From assembly GCF_003008695.1 (NCBI RefSeq), contig NZ_PXZT01000017.1, positions 1-55,805 on the forward strand: a DNA stretch of 55,805 bases, in the 5' to 3' direction. The notes beneath the pieces are model-generated. The model searched no databases. It was not told the origin of the DNA and worked only from the letters and a program-made list of their open reading frames with translations. Each line of letters opens with the position of its first letter. Position 1 is the first letter of the stretch. The stretch is from Trichococcus alkaliphilus (lineage in GTDB: Bacteria; Bacillota; Bacilli; Lactobacillales; Aerococcaceae). Shown in pieces: positions 1 to 7,828 of this stretch. The position numbers and the translations under genes were made by a program.

Positions 1-47
1 ATTTTTGTTAATCCTTTTATGTTATCTAAGCTACTTTTTCAGCAGCC

Positions 48-127
48 TCAATAGGTTTTGGCGGGGTATCTCGTGTTGCCCTTGGACATTTTACCCCGCC
101 AAATAGATTTTGACGGGGAATCTCTGA
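48..127. repeat. Two copies of a ~28-bp repeat spaced 52 bp (family C)
   Basis: Two similar blocks start with a T-rich run followed by GGCGGGGTATCTCGTG (from 60) and GACGGGGAATCTCTGA (from 112), exactly 52 bp apart. The first forms a hairpin, GGCGGGGTA (60-68) with TACCCCGCC (92-100). It lies beside the terminator of the minus-strand gene that follows. The 52-bp spacing equals that of the family A arrays at 6032 and 21689, so I group them by architecture; the stem sequence differs. With only two copies, chance is not excluded. Confidence 0.45.
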
Positions 128-143
128 GCATACATTCAATTCC

Positions 144-167
144 AAAAAAAAAGCCCTGATCAGGGGC
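144..167 (-). terminator. Rho-independent terminator of the DUF4828-like gene
   Basis: On the minus strand a GC-rich hairpin built on CCCTGATCAGGG (153-167) is followed by a run of nine T residues (complement of 144-152), 24 nt past the stop codon of the minus-strand gene. Confidence 0.75.
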
Positions 168-190
168 GTCGGTGTGGCATTAACGATTCG

Positions 191-553
191 TTATTTGTCG
201 GTTTCGCGCTTGAAGTAGAATTCTTGCTCTTCCGCTTCATCGTAGAGGGTCAGCGTAGGCGATGTATCTTTTTTCAGTATCAGGTAATAGCCGAAATGGT
301 CGCGGAAGACCAGTTCGTTGGGTTTGGCTTCTTCAAGGGTTGCTTTTAATTTTTTGTTGTTCAGGAGAATCTCCAGATTATCAGTAATTTCAACCTTCAA
401 GGACTGTGCGTCGTTTTTCCATGTGCCGATGTAAGGGGTATACGATGTTGATTGGCTCTTACCGGCATTGCGATTTGACTTGAACAAAGCAGAGCTGATG
501 CTTGCGATTACGGATAATCCGACTACGATCCTCCAAGGATTATTTTTTTTCAC
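191..553 (-). CDS. DUF4828-like small membrane-anchored protein
   Basis: A 120-residue protein with a short cytoplasmic start (MKKNNPW), one hydrophobic segment at about residues 8-24 and a polar C-terminal domain containing YIGTWKND and a charged tail. The pattern resembles the DUF4828 family of lactic acid bacteria, whose function is unknown; this recognition is from memory of the family. I prefer the GTG at 553 because GGGAGG lies 10 nt upstream; the GTG at 571 would overlap that site. It is divergent from the aspartate kinase gene and is followed by its own terminator, so it is probably monocistronic. Confidence 0.7.
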   Translation of the reverse strand: MKKNNPWRIVVGLSVIASISSALFKSNRNAGKSQSTSYTPYIGTWKNDAQSLKVEITDNLEILLNNKKLKATLEEAKPNELVFRDHFGYYLILKKDTSPTLTLYDEAEEQEFYFKRETDK

Positions 554-666
554 TGATTTGAAACCTCCCACATTAAGTTAACTCATAGTATATTCCTTTT
601 TTTGCAAATGGCCATAGCATTAACAATACAAATATGTTACAAATGATGTAAAGTTTGAAAAGGTAA

Positions 667-695
667 TTGCCATAGCCATGATATGATGATATTCT
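667..695 (+). promoter_or_regulatory. Promoter of the aspartate kinase gene
   Basis: TTGCCA (667-672), a 17-bp spacer and TATTCT (690-695), about 70 bp upstream of the aspartate kinase start. No lysine riboswitch-like structure or T-box core is visible between it and the gene. Confidence 0.55.
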
Positions 696-765
696 AAAGC
701 ATAAATGAAAATACAATTACAAAATTAAAAAAAGATTAAAGAAATCAAGTGAGGAAGTGTTCGGT

Positions 766-2127
766 TTGAAGGTTATCAAATTTGGCGGGAGTTCCCTTGC
801 GAATGGGACTCAATTGAAAAAAGTATTGCAGATTGTGAAAGATGACGCAGACAGAAGAATTGTGGTCGTTTCAGCACCCGGAAAGCGCAACGACTCGGAC
901 GAGAAGGTTACCGATCTGCTGATCAAGCTGGCCGATGAGGTACAAAATAAAGAAGATCACCAAAAAACCCTGAAGACGATCCTGAAAAGATATCAAGATA
1001 TCGTCGATGAATTGGAGATCGATCCGAGCGTCATGGACATCATTTCCAAAAACTATAAGAAATTGATCCAGACGAAATTCTACAACGAATTGTATGCGCT
1101 GGATGCGTACAAAGCAAGCGGTGAAGACAACAGCGCCATCCTTGTAGCTGCATTTTTCAACAAAGAGGGAATCCCCGCCAAATACGTCAACCCGAAGGAT
1201 GCAGGCCTTTTGGTCAGCGACAACCCAGGGAACGCACGCGTATTGCCGGAATCTTTCAAGAATCTATATGCATTGCGGGATTCGAAAGAAATCATCGTTT
1301 TCCCAGGATTCTTCGGTTATACGAAGGATGGACAATTACTTACCTTCTCAAGAGGGGGATCGGACATCTCCGGCGCAATCGTCGCAAATGGTGTCAAGGC
1401 CAGCCTGTATGAAAACTTTACGGACGTGGATGCCATTTATGTGGCAAACCCTAAAATGGTCAAACACCCGAAAAAAATCAAGCAATTGACCTATCGTGAA
1501 ATGCGTGAATTATCCTACAGCGGATTCTCAGTCTTTCATGATGAAGCTTTGCAGCCGGCTTTCAGCGCCGGAATCCCTGTGGTCGTCAAAAACACAAACA
1601 ACCCGGCTGCACCCGGTACGAGCATCACAAGAACGAAGCCTGAAAACAAACAGATCGTTTCCGGTATCGCAAGTTCGACCGGCTTCATGAGCATCTACAT
1701 CGGCAAATATCTGATGAACCGAGAAGTCGGTTTCGGCCGCAGAGTGCTGCAGATCTTCGAAGATTTCAACCTGAACTTCGAGCACATGCCATCCGGTATC
1801 GACGATTTGTCGATCATCTTGCGCGCCAATCAGATGACGATGCAGCAGGAACAAGAGTTGCTGTATCGCTTGAAGAACGAATTGGAAGCGGACGACGTAA
1901 ATGTCAAGGGCGGTATCTGCTTATTGATGATCGTCGGCGAAGGCATGGTCAATTCCGTCGGGACAGTAGCGAAAGCCTGTACCGCTCTAGCTGAAGCGGA
2001 CATCAACCTGGAAATGATCAACCAAGGTTCATCAGAAGTCAGCATCATGTTCGGGATCGACGAAAAGGACGAAGCCAGAGCAGTCAAAGTGCTGTATGAC
2101 GCATTCTTCCCAGCAAAAAAAGACTAG
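766..2127 (+). CDS. lysC: Aspartate kinase (monofunctional, ACT-regulated)
   Basis: Phosphorylates L-aspartate to 4-phospho-aspartate, the committed step to lysine/diaminopimelate, threonine and methionine. The N-terminus shows the amino-acid kinase signature KFGGSSLA. The nucleotide-binding part contains SRGGSDISGAI near residue 200. Tandem ACT domains occupy roughly residues 300-450 (VGFGRRVLQIFEDF; CLLMIVGEGM...VGTVAKACTAL). At 453 residues it matches the monofunctional YclM/LysC class. A GTG at 757 is in frame, but GTGAGGA sits only 2 nt before it. The TTG at 766 has proper spacing and gives the family-typical MKVIKFGGSSL, so I use it. Which amino acid inhibits it cannot be read from the sequence. 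It stands alone between its promoter and a strong terminator. Confidence 0.95.
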   Translation: MKVIKFGGSSLANGTQLKKVLQIVKDDADRRIVVVSAPGKRNDSDEKVTDLLIKLADEVQNKEDHQKTLKTILKRYQDIVDELEIDPSVMDIISKNYKKLIQTKFYNELYALDAYKASGEDNSAILVAAFFNKEGIPAKYVNPKDAGLLVSDNPGNARVLPESFKNLYALRDSKEIIVFPGFFGYTKDGQLLTFSRGGSDISGAIVANGVKASLYENFTDVDAIYVANPKMVKHPKKIKQLTYREMRELSYSGFSVFHDEALQPAFSAGIPVVVKNTNNPAAPGTSITRTKPENKQIVSGIASSTGFMSIYIGKYLMNREVGFGRRVLQIFEDFNLNFEHMPSGIDDLSIILRANQMTMQQEQELLYRLKNELEADDVNVKGGICLLMIVGEGMVNSVGTVAKACTALAEADINLEMINQGSSEVSIMFGIDEKDEARAVKVLYDAFFPAKKD

Positions 2128-2138
2128 CATGAACAGAA

Positions 2139-2174
2139 CAGGCATCGATGAATGACATCGATGCCTGTTTTTTT
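2139..2174 (+). terminator. Terminator after the aspartate kinase gene
   Basis: A perfect 12-bp stem, CAGGCATCGATG (2139-2150) with CATCGATGCCTG (2156-2167), a 5-nt loop and seven T residues. It separates convergent genes. Confidence 0.9.
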
Positions 2175-2208
2175 GTTTTGTTTTCAGCTGCCACTAGCAT
2201 GAGCAAGA

Positions 2209-4152
2209 TTATTTTTCGTTCACGAGTCCGGTGCTCGAAGTCTTTCCGTCCGATTTGGCAGTGCCCTGAAAGTGGTGGGTAGGTATGTTCGCCAACAGCC
2301 TCAAACTGTTCATGATAACCAGTATCGTGCTGCCTTCGTGTCCGACCACCCCGAGCGGAAGGTTGATGAGTTGGAACAGATTTGAAACGATCAGAATGAG
2401 AATGACGGTGATCGAAAAGATGATATTCTGCATGGTGATTTTTTTCAGCTTCTTCGACAATCCATAACAATATTCCAGTTTGTCCAGTTCACTCTTCATC
2501 AGCACCACATCTGCCGTTTCCATGGCGATGTCCGTTCCTTCTCCCATAGCGATGCCAATGTCGGCGTTTGCCAGTGCAGGGGCGTCGTTCACGCCGTCTC
2601 CGACCATGCCGACCAGTTTATATTTCTCCTGAAGATCTTTCAGGATGGTAGTCTTATCTTCGGGAAGACAATTTGCGCGGATTTCATCCACACCCAATTG
2701 ATTACCGATCGTTTGCCCGGTTGCTTCATTGTCACCAGTAATCATGATTGTATGGACACCATTGGCTTTGAAAAAGGCGATCATATCTTTTGCCTCTGAC
2801 TTAGGCGTATCCAATAAAGCGTAATAGGCCACGACCTTATCATCCTGCGAAACGTAAATGACGGTCTTTCCTTCGTTCTGGAGCGCGAAAGCCTCCTTCA
2901 CGAACGACGGCTCGTTCAGTTCATCGGATACGACGAAGGTCTTTTTGCCGATTTTCCATTGGCTTCCGAATGCTTCACCGGCCAACCCGTAACCGGTAAG
3001 GTCCTGGATTGAATCCATCTGGGACTTCTCATATTCCTTCGTATCGAGATGTTGGACCAACGCGGAAGCGATCGGGTGGGTTGAAGAGTGCTCTAACGCA
3101 TAGACAACGGACATGATGTGTTTTTCATCGGTGCCTGCCAGGTAGATGGCTTCCGTCACTACAGGTTTGCCTTCCGTCAGCGTGCCTGTTTTGTCGAATG
3201 CGATGCAATCCATGGCCGAGAAGTTCTCGATCGCGATGCCGCCTTTGAACAGGATGCCGCGCTTGGCTGCATTGGAAATGGCGGAAAGGACAGCAGGAGT
3301 GGCCGAAGCCACCAATGCGCAAGGGGAGGCGACCGTCAACAGCACCATGCCGCGATAGAATGATTCATTCCAACCCCAATCCAGGAGGAAATAAAAAACG
3401 GCGATCATGACCGGCACAAAAACGAGAACGATTTTGACATAGGTGTTTTCGATGCGGTTGATGAAGCTTGCCGTCTTCGAAGGGGTCTTTTGCGCTTCTT
3501 CCACCATGCGGATGATCTTGGCGAACAGGGTATCCTTGGATTCCTTCGAGACAGTCATGGTCAGCGCTTCGCTCAAGTTGATTGTGCTGCCGAAGATATC
3601 ATCGCCAACAGTCTTTTCGACAGGGACGGATTCGCCGGAAATGGCGGCTTCATCAATCAGGCCTTGGCCCGATGCGATCGTGCCGTCGATAGGGATGCTG
3701 GCGCCTTTAGGTACCATTAATGTATCGCCGACTTTCAGATCCTTGACTGCAACGTCTTCGATTGAGCCATCCGGATTGATGCGTTTTGCGATTTCAGGGA
3801 CAATGTTCATCAATGCTGTGATCGCTTGGGTACTTTTCTCGGTCGCATATTCCTCAAGTGAACCGGAGAGCGAGAAGATGAAGATGAGCAGTGCGCCTTC
3901 CATCCAGTAGCCGATCAGTGAGGCGCCTACTGCGGCAAGCACCATCAAGATATCGACGTTCAAGTGTTTATTTTCAACTGTATCGATGAAACCTTCTTTT
4001 GCTTGTTTATAGCCGCCTATGATGAATGATAACACGAAAATGATGGCTGCAGCTGTATCAAAGTTTTGCCATTGCAACACAATGCCAAGAATGATGAGAA
4101 TGCCACTGATCGTGGTTGCGATCATCGCTTTATTCTTGAATAAGTCTTTCAT
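2209..4152 (-). CDS. P1B-4 type heavy-metal efflux ATPase (PfeT/ZosA-like)
   Basis: A 647-residue P-type ATPase that probably exports a transition metal ion (Fe2+, Co2+ or Zn2+) using ATP. Visible motifs are the membrane metal-site motif SPCALVAS (not CPC), the phosphorylation site DKTGTLTEG near residue 319, the nucleotide-domain motif SSTHPIAS, GDGVNDAPALANADIG, and HEGST in the last membrane region. SPC together with HEG(G/S)T is the signature of P1B-4 pumps, as in Bacillus PfeT. No N-terminal HMA domain or CXXC is present. GGAAGGAG precedes the ATG. Two PerR/Fur-like boxes lie upstream (4206 and 4329), which favours an iron-efflux role. Substrate assignment is inference; a cadmium/zinc exporter is the main alternative. 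Confidence 0.9.
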   Translation of the reverse strand: MKDLFKNKAMIATTISGILIILGIVLQWQNFDTAAAIIFVLSFIIGGYKQAKEGFIDTVENKHLNVDILMVLAAVGASLIGYWMEGALLIFIFSLSGSLEEYATEKSTQAITALMNIVPEIAKRINPDGSIEDVAVKDLKVGDTLMVPKGASIPIDGTIASGQGLIDEAAISGESVPVEKTVGDDIFGSTINLSEALTMTVSKESKDTLFAKIIRMVEEAQKTPSKTASFINRIENTYVKIVLVFVPVMIAVFYFLLDWGWNESFYRGMVLLTVASPCALVASATPAVLSAISNAAKRGILFKGGIAIENFSAMDCIAFDKTGTLTEGKPVVTEAIYLAGTDEKHIMSVVYALEHSSTHPIASALVQHLDTKEYEKSQMDSIQDLTGYGLAGEAFGSQWKIGKKTFVVSDELNEPSFVKEAFALQNEGKTVIYVSQDDKVVAYYALLDTPKSEAKDMIAFFKANGVHTIMITGDNEATGQTIGNQLGVDEIRANCLPEDKTTILKDLQEKYKLVGMVGDGVNDAPALANADIGIAMGEGTDIAMETADVVLMKSELDKLEYCYGLSKKLKKITMQNIIFSITVILILIVSNLFQLINLPLGVVGHEGSTILVIMNSLRLLANIPTHHFQGTAKSDGKTSSTGLVNEK

Positions 4153-4205
4153 GATTTGACACTCCTTCCTTATATGCCTTCATGATAGCACTAAAGAAAT
4201 ACAGA

Positions 4206-4220
4206 TTATAATCATTACAA
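4206..4220. promoter_or_regulatory. PerR-box-like operator upstream of the metal ATPase
   Basis: TTATAATCATTACAA matches the 15-bp PerR consensus TTATAATNATTATAA at all but one defined position. It lies 54 bp upstream of the ATPase start codon. In Bacillus and Listeria the related iron exporters are controlled by PerR or Fur, so control of this pump by such a regulator is likely. Confidence 0.6.
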
Positions 4221-4328
4221 TCAAACGGAAATGAATCTCATTCTCAATATCCATATGTCAGACACAATTTGAAAGGGCAGAAAATTACGTACAGCAATAA
4301 AATATGAAGAATCTCTAAAAAATGCAGA

Positions 4329-4343
4329 TTATATTTATTATCA
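4329..4343. promoter_or_regulatory. Second PerR/Fur-like box
   Basis: TTATATTTATTATCA differs from the PerR consensus at two positions, and its complement begins with a perfect Fur half-site, TGATAAT. It lies 177 bp upstream of the metal ATPase start and just downstream of the uppP terminator. The stretch 4221-4328 between the boxes shows no gene; an imperfect inverted repeat (GAATCTCATTC, 4231-4241) could be a further Fur-like half-site pair. Confidence 0.45.
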
Positions 4344-4375
4344 ATAAGGACTCCGAATGTTTTGGATGACAAAAT

Positions 4376-4400
4376 AAAAAGCCATCCCAAAAGGAATGGC
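4376..4400 (-). terminator. Terminator of uppP
   Basis: On the minus strand the stem GCCATTCC/GGGATGGC (4381-4400, one wobble) is followed by TTTTT, 12 nt past the uppP stop codon. Confidence 0.85.
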
Positions 4401-4412
4401 GAAACTTAATTT

Positions 4413-5234
4413 TTAGACAAACAGGAAATAAACCAGGACGATTGCTCCAAGTACGATCCGGTACCAACCGAACGCTTTGAAGTCGTTGCGTTTCAGGTAG
4501 CCGATCAGGAACTTGATGGCGACGATCGAAACGAGGAAAGCAGTGATCATGCCTGACAAGAGAACGGCGAATTCAAGACCGGTAAAGTCGAAGCCGAATT
4601 TGATGATCTTCAAAAAGCTGATCCCGAACATGATCGGAATGCTCATGAAGAAGGAGAATTCAGTCGCGATAAAGCGGGAAGTCCCCAACACGATGCTCCC
4701 CAGAATGGAAGAACCGGAGCGCGATGTACCCGGAATGATCGAGAGCGCTTGGAACAAGCCGATCTGGAAAGCCTTCATATAGGTCAACTCGCTGAATTCG
4801 GTGATGCTTGGTTCGCGATCCTTATGCTTGTTTTCGATCACGATGAACAGAATCCCGTAGATGATCAGCGCCAAAGCCACAACTGTCGCGTTCAGGAGGT
4901 TTTCGTCCGCCCAATCGTTCAAGGGCAAGCCGATGACTCCAGCCGGAATGCACCCGATGACCACTTTTTTCCAGATATCCCAAGTCTGAGTCTTCTCTTC
5001 CTTCGTTTTGCTTGGGGAGAAGGGATTCAGTTTGTGAAAATAAATGACGACGACCGCGAGGATGGCACCTAGCTGAATGACGTAGAAGAACATCTCTTTG
5101 AATGCCTGCGAAAGATCCAATTGGATGAACTCTTCAACCAGGATCATGTGGCCCGTGCTGCTGATGGGCAGCCATTCAGTGATACCCTCAACAATGCCGA
5201 GGATGATTGCTTTCAGTATTTCCATAAATTCCAT
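4413..5234 (-). CDS. uppP: Undecaprenyl-diphosphatase (BacA/UppP)
   Basis: Integral membrane enzyme that dephosphorylates undecaprenyl pyrophosphate, recycling the lipid carrier for peptidoglycan and wall polymers and giving bacitracin tolerance. Family motifs are present: [17 protein letters not shown] near the N-terminus, and [13 protein letters not shown] in the second half, with multiple hydrophobic segments throughout. I set the start at 5234, where AAAGGA lies 6 nt upstream of ATG, giving the usual 273 residues. An upstream in-frame ATG at 5276 lacks a ribosome site. It has its own promoter and terminator, so it is likely monocistronic. Confidence 0.96.
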   Translation of the reverse strand: MEFMEILKAIILGIVEGITEWLPISSTGHMILVEEFIQLDLSQAFKEMFFYVIQLGAILAVVVIYFHKLNPFSPSKTKEEKTQTWDIWKKVVIGCIPAGVIGLPLNDWADENLLNATVVALALIIYGILFIVIENKHKDREPSITEFSELTYMKAFQIGLFQALSIIPGTSRSGSSILGSIVLGTSRFIATEFSFFMSIPIMFGISFLKIIKFGFDFTGLEFAVLLSGMITAFLVSIVAIKFLIGYLKRNDFKAFGWYRIVLGAIVLVYFLFV

Positions 5235-5278
5235 ATAATATCCTTTCTGTTGTGCATTTTTTTGATACTCCACCATCT

Positions 5279-5307
5279 AGTATAGCGAAATGAAAAAGAT
5301 TAGCCAA
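5279..5307 (-). promoter_or_regulatory. Promoter of uppP
   Basis: Minus-strand TTGGCT (complement of 5302-5307), a 17-bp spacer and TATACT (complement of 5279-5284), 45 bp upstream of the uppP start. Confidence 0.65.
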
Positions 5308-5350
5308 TCCTTTTCATGGATTCTTAAGGAATTGTAGGAGCGCTTTTGGA

Positions 5351-5400
5351 TGTAAGCGGTGCTAAAAAAATTCACAATGCTAGTCGGTTTATGTTAAAAT
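5351..5400 (+). promoter_or_regulatory. Promoter and possible cre site of the EIIA gene
   Basis: An extended -10 element TGTTAAAAT (5392-5400) has TTCACA 18 bp upstream. Just before it, TGTAAGCGGTGCTA (5351-5364) matches 12 of 14 positions of the CcpA cre consensus TGWAANCGNTNWCA. The promoter is fairly convincing; the cre call is weak. Confidence 0.45.
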
Positions 5401-5452
5401 GAAGTATACCAATTTTCACAAAAGCTCATTTACATAAGGAAGAGGCGATAGC

Positions 5453-5962
5453 ATGTTTGGCTTTTTTAAGAAGGATGACAAAAAGGGAAAACTGCCGGTT
5501 GAGAAGGAAATCTTGTACTCACCAGCCAACGGTGTAGTGGTACCTGTTTCGGATGTTGCAGACCCAGTGTTTTCCCAAAAAATGATGGGTGACGGTTTCG
5601 CTGTCATTCCTGCAGACGGAAACATCTATTCTCCTGCAAAAGGAAAAGTGCTGAGTGTATTTCCGACAAAGCATGCGGTAGGCATTTTGTTGGACAGCGG
5701 ATTGGAACTTTTATTGCACATGGGATTGGATACGGTTGAACTGAACGGGAAACCATTCGAAATCTTCGTGAAGGAAGGCCAAGCGTTGACTGCGGATACT
5801 CTGATCGCCAAAGTCGATCTGGCACAACTGCAGGAAGCCGGCAAAGACTCCGCGATGGTCGTCGTCATCACGAATATGGAGAAAGTAAAAAACTTCAGTT
5901 TGGATGTGACCGGTGAGGCTGCCGTAAAAGCAGAAATCGGAAGCGTCCTGCCGAAGGAATAA
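5453..5962 (+). CDS. crr: Soluble glucose-type PTS EIIA component
   Basis: A single-domain cytoplasmic phosphocarrier of 169 residues that accepts phosphate from HPr-His-P and passes it to an EIIB of a glucose-family PTS permease. The EIIA-Glc fold motifs are clear: SPANGVVVPVSDV...DPVFSQKMMGDGFA, and the two active-site histidines H74 (in TKHAVGI) and H89 (in HMGLDTVEL, the phosphorylated one). No EIIB or EIIC domain is linked or adjacent, so it must serve permeases encoded elsewhere. The ATG at 5453 is preceded by GGAAGAGG. It has its own promoter and terminator. Confidence 0.93.
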   Translation: MFGFFKKDDKKGKLPVEKEILYSPANGVVVPVSDVADPVFSQKMMGDGFAVIPADGNIYSPAKGKVLSVFPTKHAVGILLDSGLELLLHMGLDTVELNGKPFEIFVKEGQALTADTLIAKVDLAQLQEAGKDSAMVVVITNMEKVKNFSLDVTGEAAVKAEIGSVLPKE

Positions 5963-5974
5963 CAGAATATATGC

Positions 5975-6013
5975 AAAAAAGCTTCATCCGGGGATTGCCG
6001 GATGAAGCTTTTT
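5975..6013. terminator. Bidirectional terminator between EIIA and flavin reductase genes
   Basis: A perfect 11-bp stem GCTTCATCCGG (5981-5991) with CCGGATGAAGC (5998-6008), flanked by A6 before and T5 after. It can stop both the plus-strand EIIA transcript and the opposing minus-strand operon. Confidence 0.9.
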
Positions 6014-6031
6014 CGTCGCTATGCGTGTAAA

Positions 6032-6103
6032 GAGCCGACGCCACGCCGATCTGTCGGCTGAACGGAACCTGATATATTCTGAACAACCGAGACAACGGCT
6101 TTT
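6032..6103. repeat. Hairpin repeat, family A (one full unit plus part)
   Basis: A 52-bp unit beginning at 6032 has the hairpin AGCCGAC (6033-6039) with GTCGGCT (6053-6059), then a spacer ending in GAA. A degenerate second unit starts at 6084. The unit aligns over its whole length with the three-unit array at 21689-21817 (hairpin arm, TGTCGGCTGAAC block and GAA ending). It sits between convergent genes directly after their shared terminator. Confidence 0.65.
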
Positions 6104-6119
6104 GCCAACATTCAACCCG

Positions 6120-6737
6120 TTAAGGACGTTCCAGCGAAAAAATCTCCCCGAGCTTTGTATAGTCGTTGCCGGCCAGCCTTGCGACCGGCTCCAATTTGTC
6201 GGCCAAAACGTACTGTTTCTCTTGGTCGAACACCGATTCATCGAAAAGGAAATCTTCGACGCGCAGGATGAACAGGTCCGTCAGCACGTTGCCCTCAGCA
6301 TCCGTCAGAGGTACATATTGGTGTACGGTTGTTTCCATGCGGATTTTCGCCTCTTTGATGGCGGGTACAGCGACTGTATGGCTGGCGGTCAACGTCAACT
6401 CGGTCAGATCGATTTCGCTCTCCGTATCCGGCAGTTGGGCGGCCGTCTTATTCATCTCCTCAACCAAGTCCTCGCTGACGATATGGACGACGCCTTGTCG
6501 GGAAGCCAGCAGGTTTTTGGCGGAATCTTTGATTTTTCCGTCATTCCTCAGAATGGCTACGCTGATCAGCGGCAGCACATTCGAAGCGACACTGAAAAAA
6601 CTGAAGGGCGCGGCATTGACTACTTGCGTTTCCGGGTTCTGGGTGGTGATCCAGGCAATCGGGCGGGGAATGATGCTCCCGGTCAAAAATTTATACATCT
6701 GTTTCGTGTTGAGTTCTTCGGTATTGAAATGCTGCAT
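6120..6737 (-). CDS. Flavin reductase-like FMN-binding protein
   Basis: A 205-residue protein of the flavin reductase-like (DIM6/NTAB) family, which binds FMN and typically reduces flavin or acts with a monooxygenase or dioxygenase partner. The N-terminal signature GSIIPRPIAWITT (about residues 21-33) and AAPFSFFSVASNVLPL are typical. It begins 4 nt after the stop of the ring-cleaving dioxygenase gene, so the two are an operon, probably for detoxifying or modifying aromatic or quinone compounds. The exact substrate is unknown. Confidence 0.85.
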   Translation of the reverse strand: MQHFNTEELNTKQMYKFLTGSIIPRPIAWITTQNPETQVVNAAPFSFFSVASNVLPLISVAILRNDGKIKDSAKNLLASRQGVVHIVSEDLVEEMNKTAAQLPDTESEIDLTELTLTASHTVAVPAIKEAKIRMETTVHQYVPLTDAEGNVLTDLFILRVEDFLFDESVFDQEKQYVLADKLEPVARLAGNDYTKLGEIFSLERP

Positions 6738-6741
6738 GGGA

Positions 6742-7644
6742 TCACTTCTTTCTGTTCAGGATAGTGGCTTCGATAGTCTTTCGTTTTGGTTCCAGAAAAT
6801 CAGGAAGAGCAAACGTCTCGCCTAATTTTTCCAGTGGTTCATCAAGCGTGAAGCCTGGTTGTTCGGTTGCAATTTCGATGCGCAATCCGCTCGGTTCGCG
6901 CAGATACAGGCTTTGAAAGTAACCGCGGTCGATTATTTTTTCCACGGTAATATTATTTTCTTTTGCCTTTTCGAGGATCTGGTCCAGATCTTTGCGGTCC
7001 GACACGCTGTAGGCGATGTGATCGATGGCTCCTCTGCCGAGACGGGTAGGCTTCAGGCTAGCGGACTGGATCAGTCGACTTTCCTCTCCAGGCGCAAGGA
7101 TTGGATGGGCAATACGGTCTTTCAGCAGCATGCCCAGCACATCATGGAGAAACGCCTTGGTTTTTTCCAGATCGGACACGGTATAATGGATGCCTTGGAT
7201 TCCGATGATCTGGTATTCGGCGGGCACATCGCTATGACGCGTCGCCTGATCGGGCGCAATCATTCCCGGCATTTCGACCAAGCTGATTTTCATGTCGTCC
7301 GGATCCAGGAAAGTGCAGCTAGCTTCATCGTTTCCAATCAAACGAACGGCCCCCGCGGTCAGGCGTTTTTTCCAGAACGGCAGACTGCCTTGAGGGATCT
7401 TCAGCAGCACTTCATGGATGAAGCTGTCTTCTTCGTGACGTTGGCCGACTCTCGGCAACTCGAAAAAAGTCAATATCGTACCGGGAGTTCCCTTGTAGTC
7501 CCCATAAAAAAGGTGGGGATCTGTCAAATTATCCTGATTGACCGTCTGCTTGACGAGACGCAACCCTAGGATATCGGTGTAAAAAGTCTTATTCTTCTCC
7601 GCATCTTTGGTGATTGCGGTGAGATGGTGAAAACCAGTAATCAT
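6742..7644 (-). CDS. Ring-cleaving dioxygenase, VOC superfamily (MhqO-like)
   Basis: A 300-residue protein with two vicinal-oxygen-chelate domains. The first is at about 1-130 (ITGFHHLTAIT..., FYTDILGLRLVKQTVNQD); the second at about 145-270 (GIQGIHYTVSDLEKTKAFLHDVLGM, DHIAYSV, IEIATEQPGF). Metal-ligand candidates are the His in FHHLT and HYTV and the Glu in RIEIAT. The closest well-known relatives are Bacillus MhqA/MhqO, hydroquinone-type dioxygenases induced by quinones. An upstream in-frame ATG (7662) overlaps the ribosome site; the ATG at 7644 follows AGGGATAAT and gives the family-typical MITGFHHLT. First gene of a two-gene operon with the flavin reductase-like gene. Confidence 0.88.
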   Translation of the reverse strand: MITGFHHLTAITKDAEKNKTFYTDILGLRLVKQTVNQDNLTDPHLFYGDYKGTPGTILTFFELPRVGQRHEEDSFIHEVLLKIPQGSLPFWKKRLTAGAVRLIGNDEASCTFLDPDDMKISLVEMPGMIAPDQATRHSDVPAEYQIIGIQGIHYTVSDLEKTKAFLHDVLGMLLKDRIAHPILAPGEESRLIQSASLKPTRLGRGAIDHIAYSVSDRKDLDQILEKAKENNITVEKIIDRGYFQSLYLREPSGLRIEIATEQPGFTLDEPLEKLGETFALPDFLEPKRKTIEATILNRKK

Positions 7645-7782
7645 ATTATCCCTAGCCTCCATTCAAATAATCCATAAGTCGAGTATACAGGAGAGTTCCT
7701 CAGCGAGGTAACTATTCTGCTCAGCGGGGGCGGAAGAACTGGACCCTTGGGTGGAAATAAATGAAACCAACGGAATGATATC

Positions 7783-7813
7783 AAAAAACCTCCACGTTCA
7801 TCAGAACGGGAGG
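7783..7813 (-). terminator. Terminator of the 6-phosphogluconolactonase gene
   Basis: Minus-strand hairpin with arms CCTCC and CGTTC paired to GAACG and GGAGG (7789-7813), followed by six T residues, 16 nt past the gene's stop codon. Confidence 0.85.
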
Positions 7814-7828
7814 CTTATTGATATCATT

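Noticed and set aside
6021-6764. Long plus-strand frames opposite the flavin reductase gene
   Set aside because: They are antisense to a clearly conserved gene and have no domain or ribosome site.
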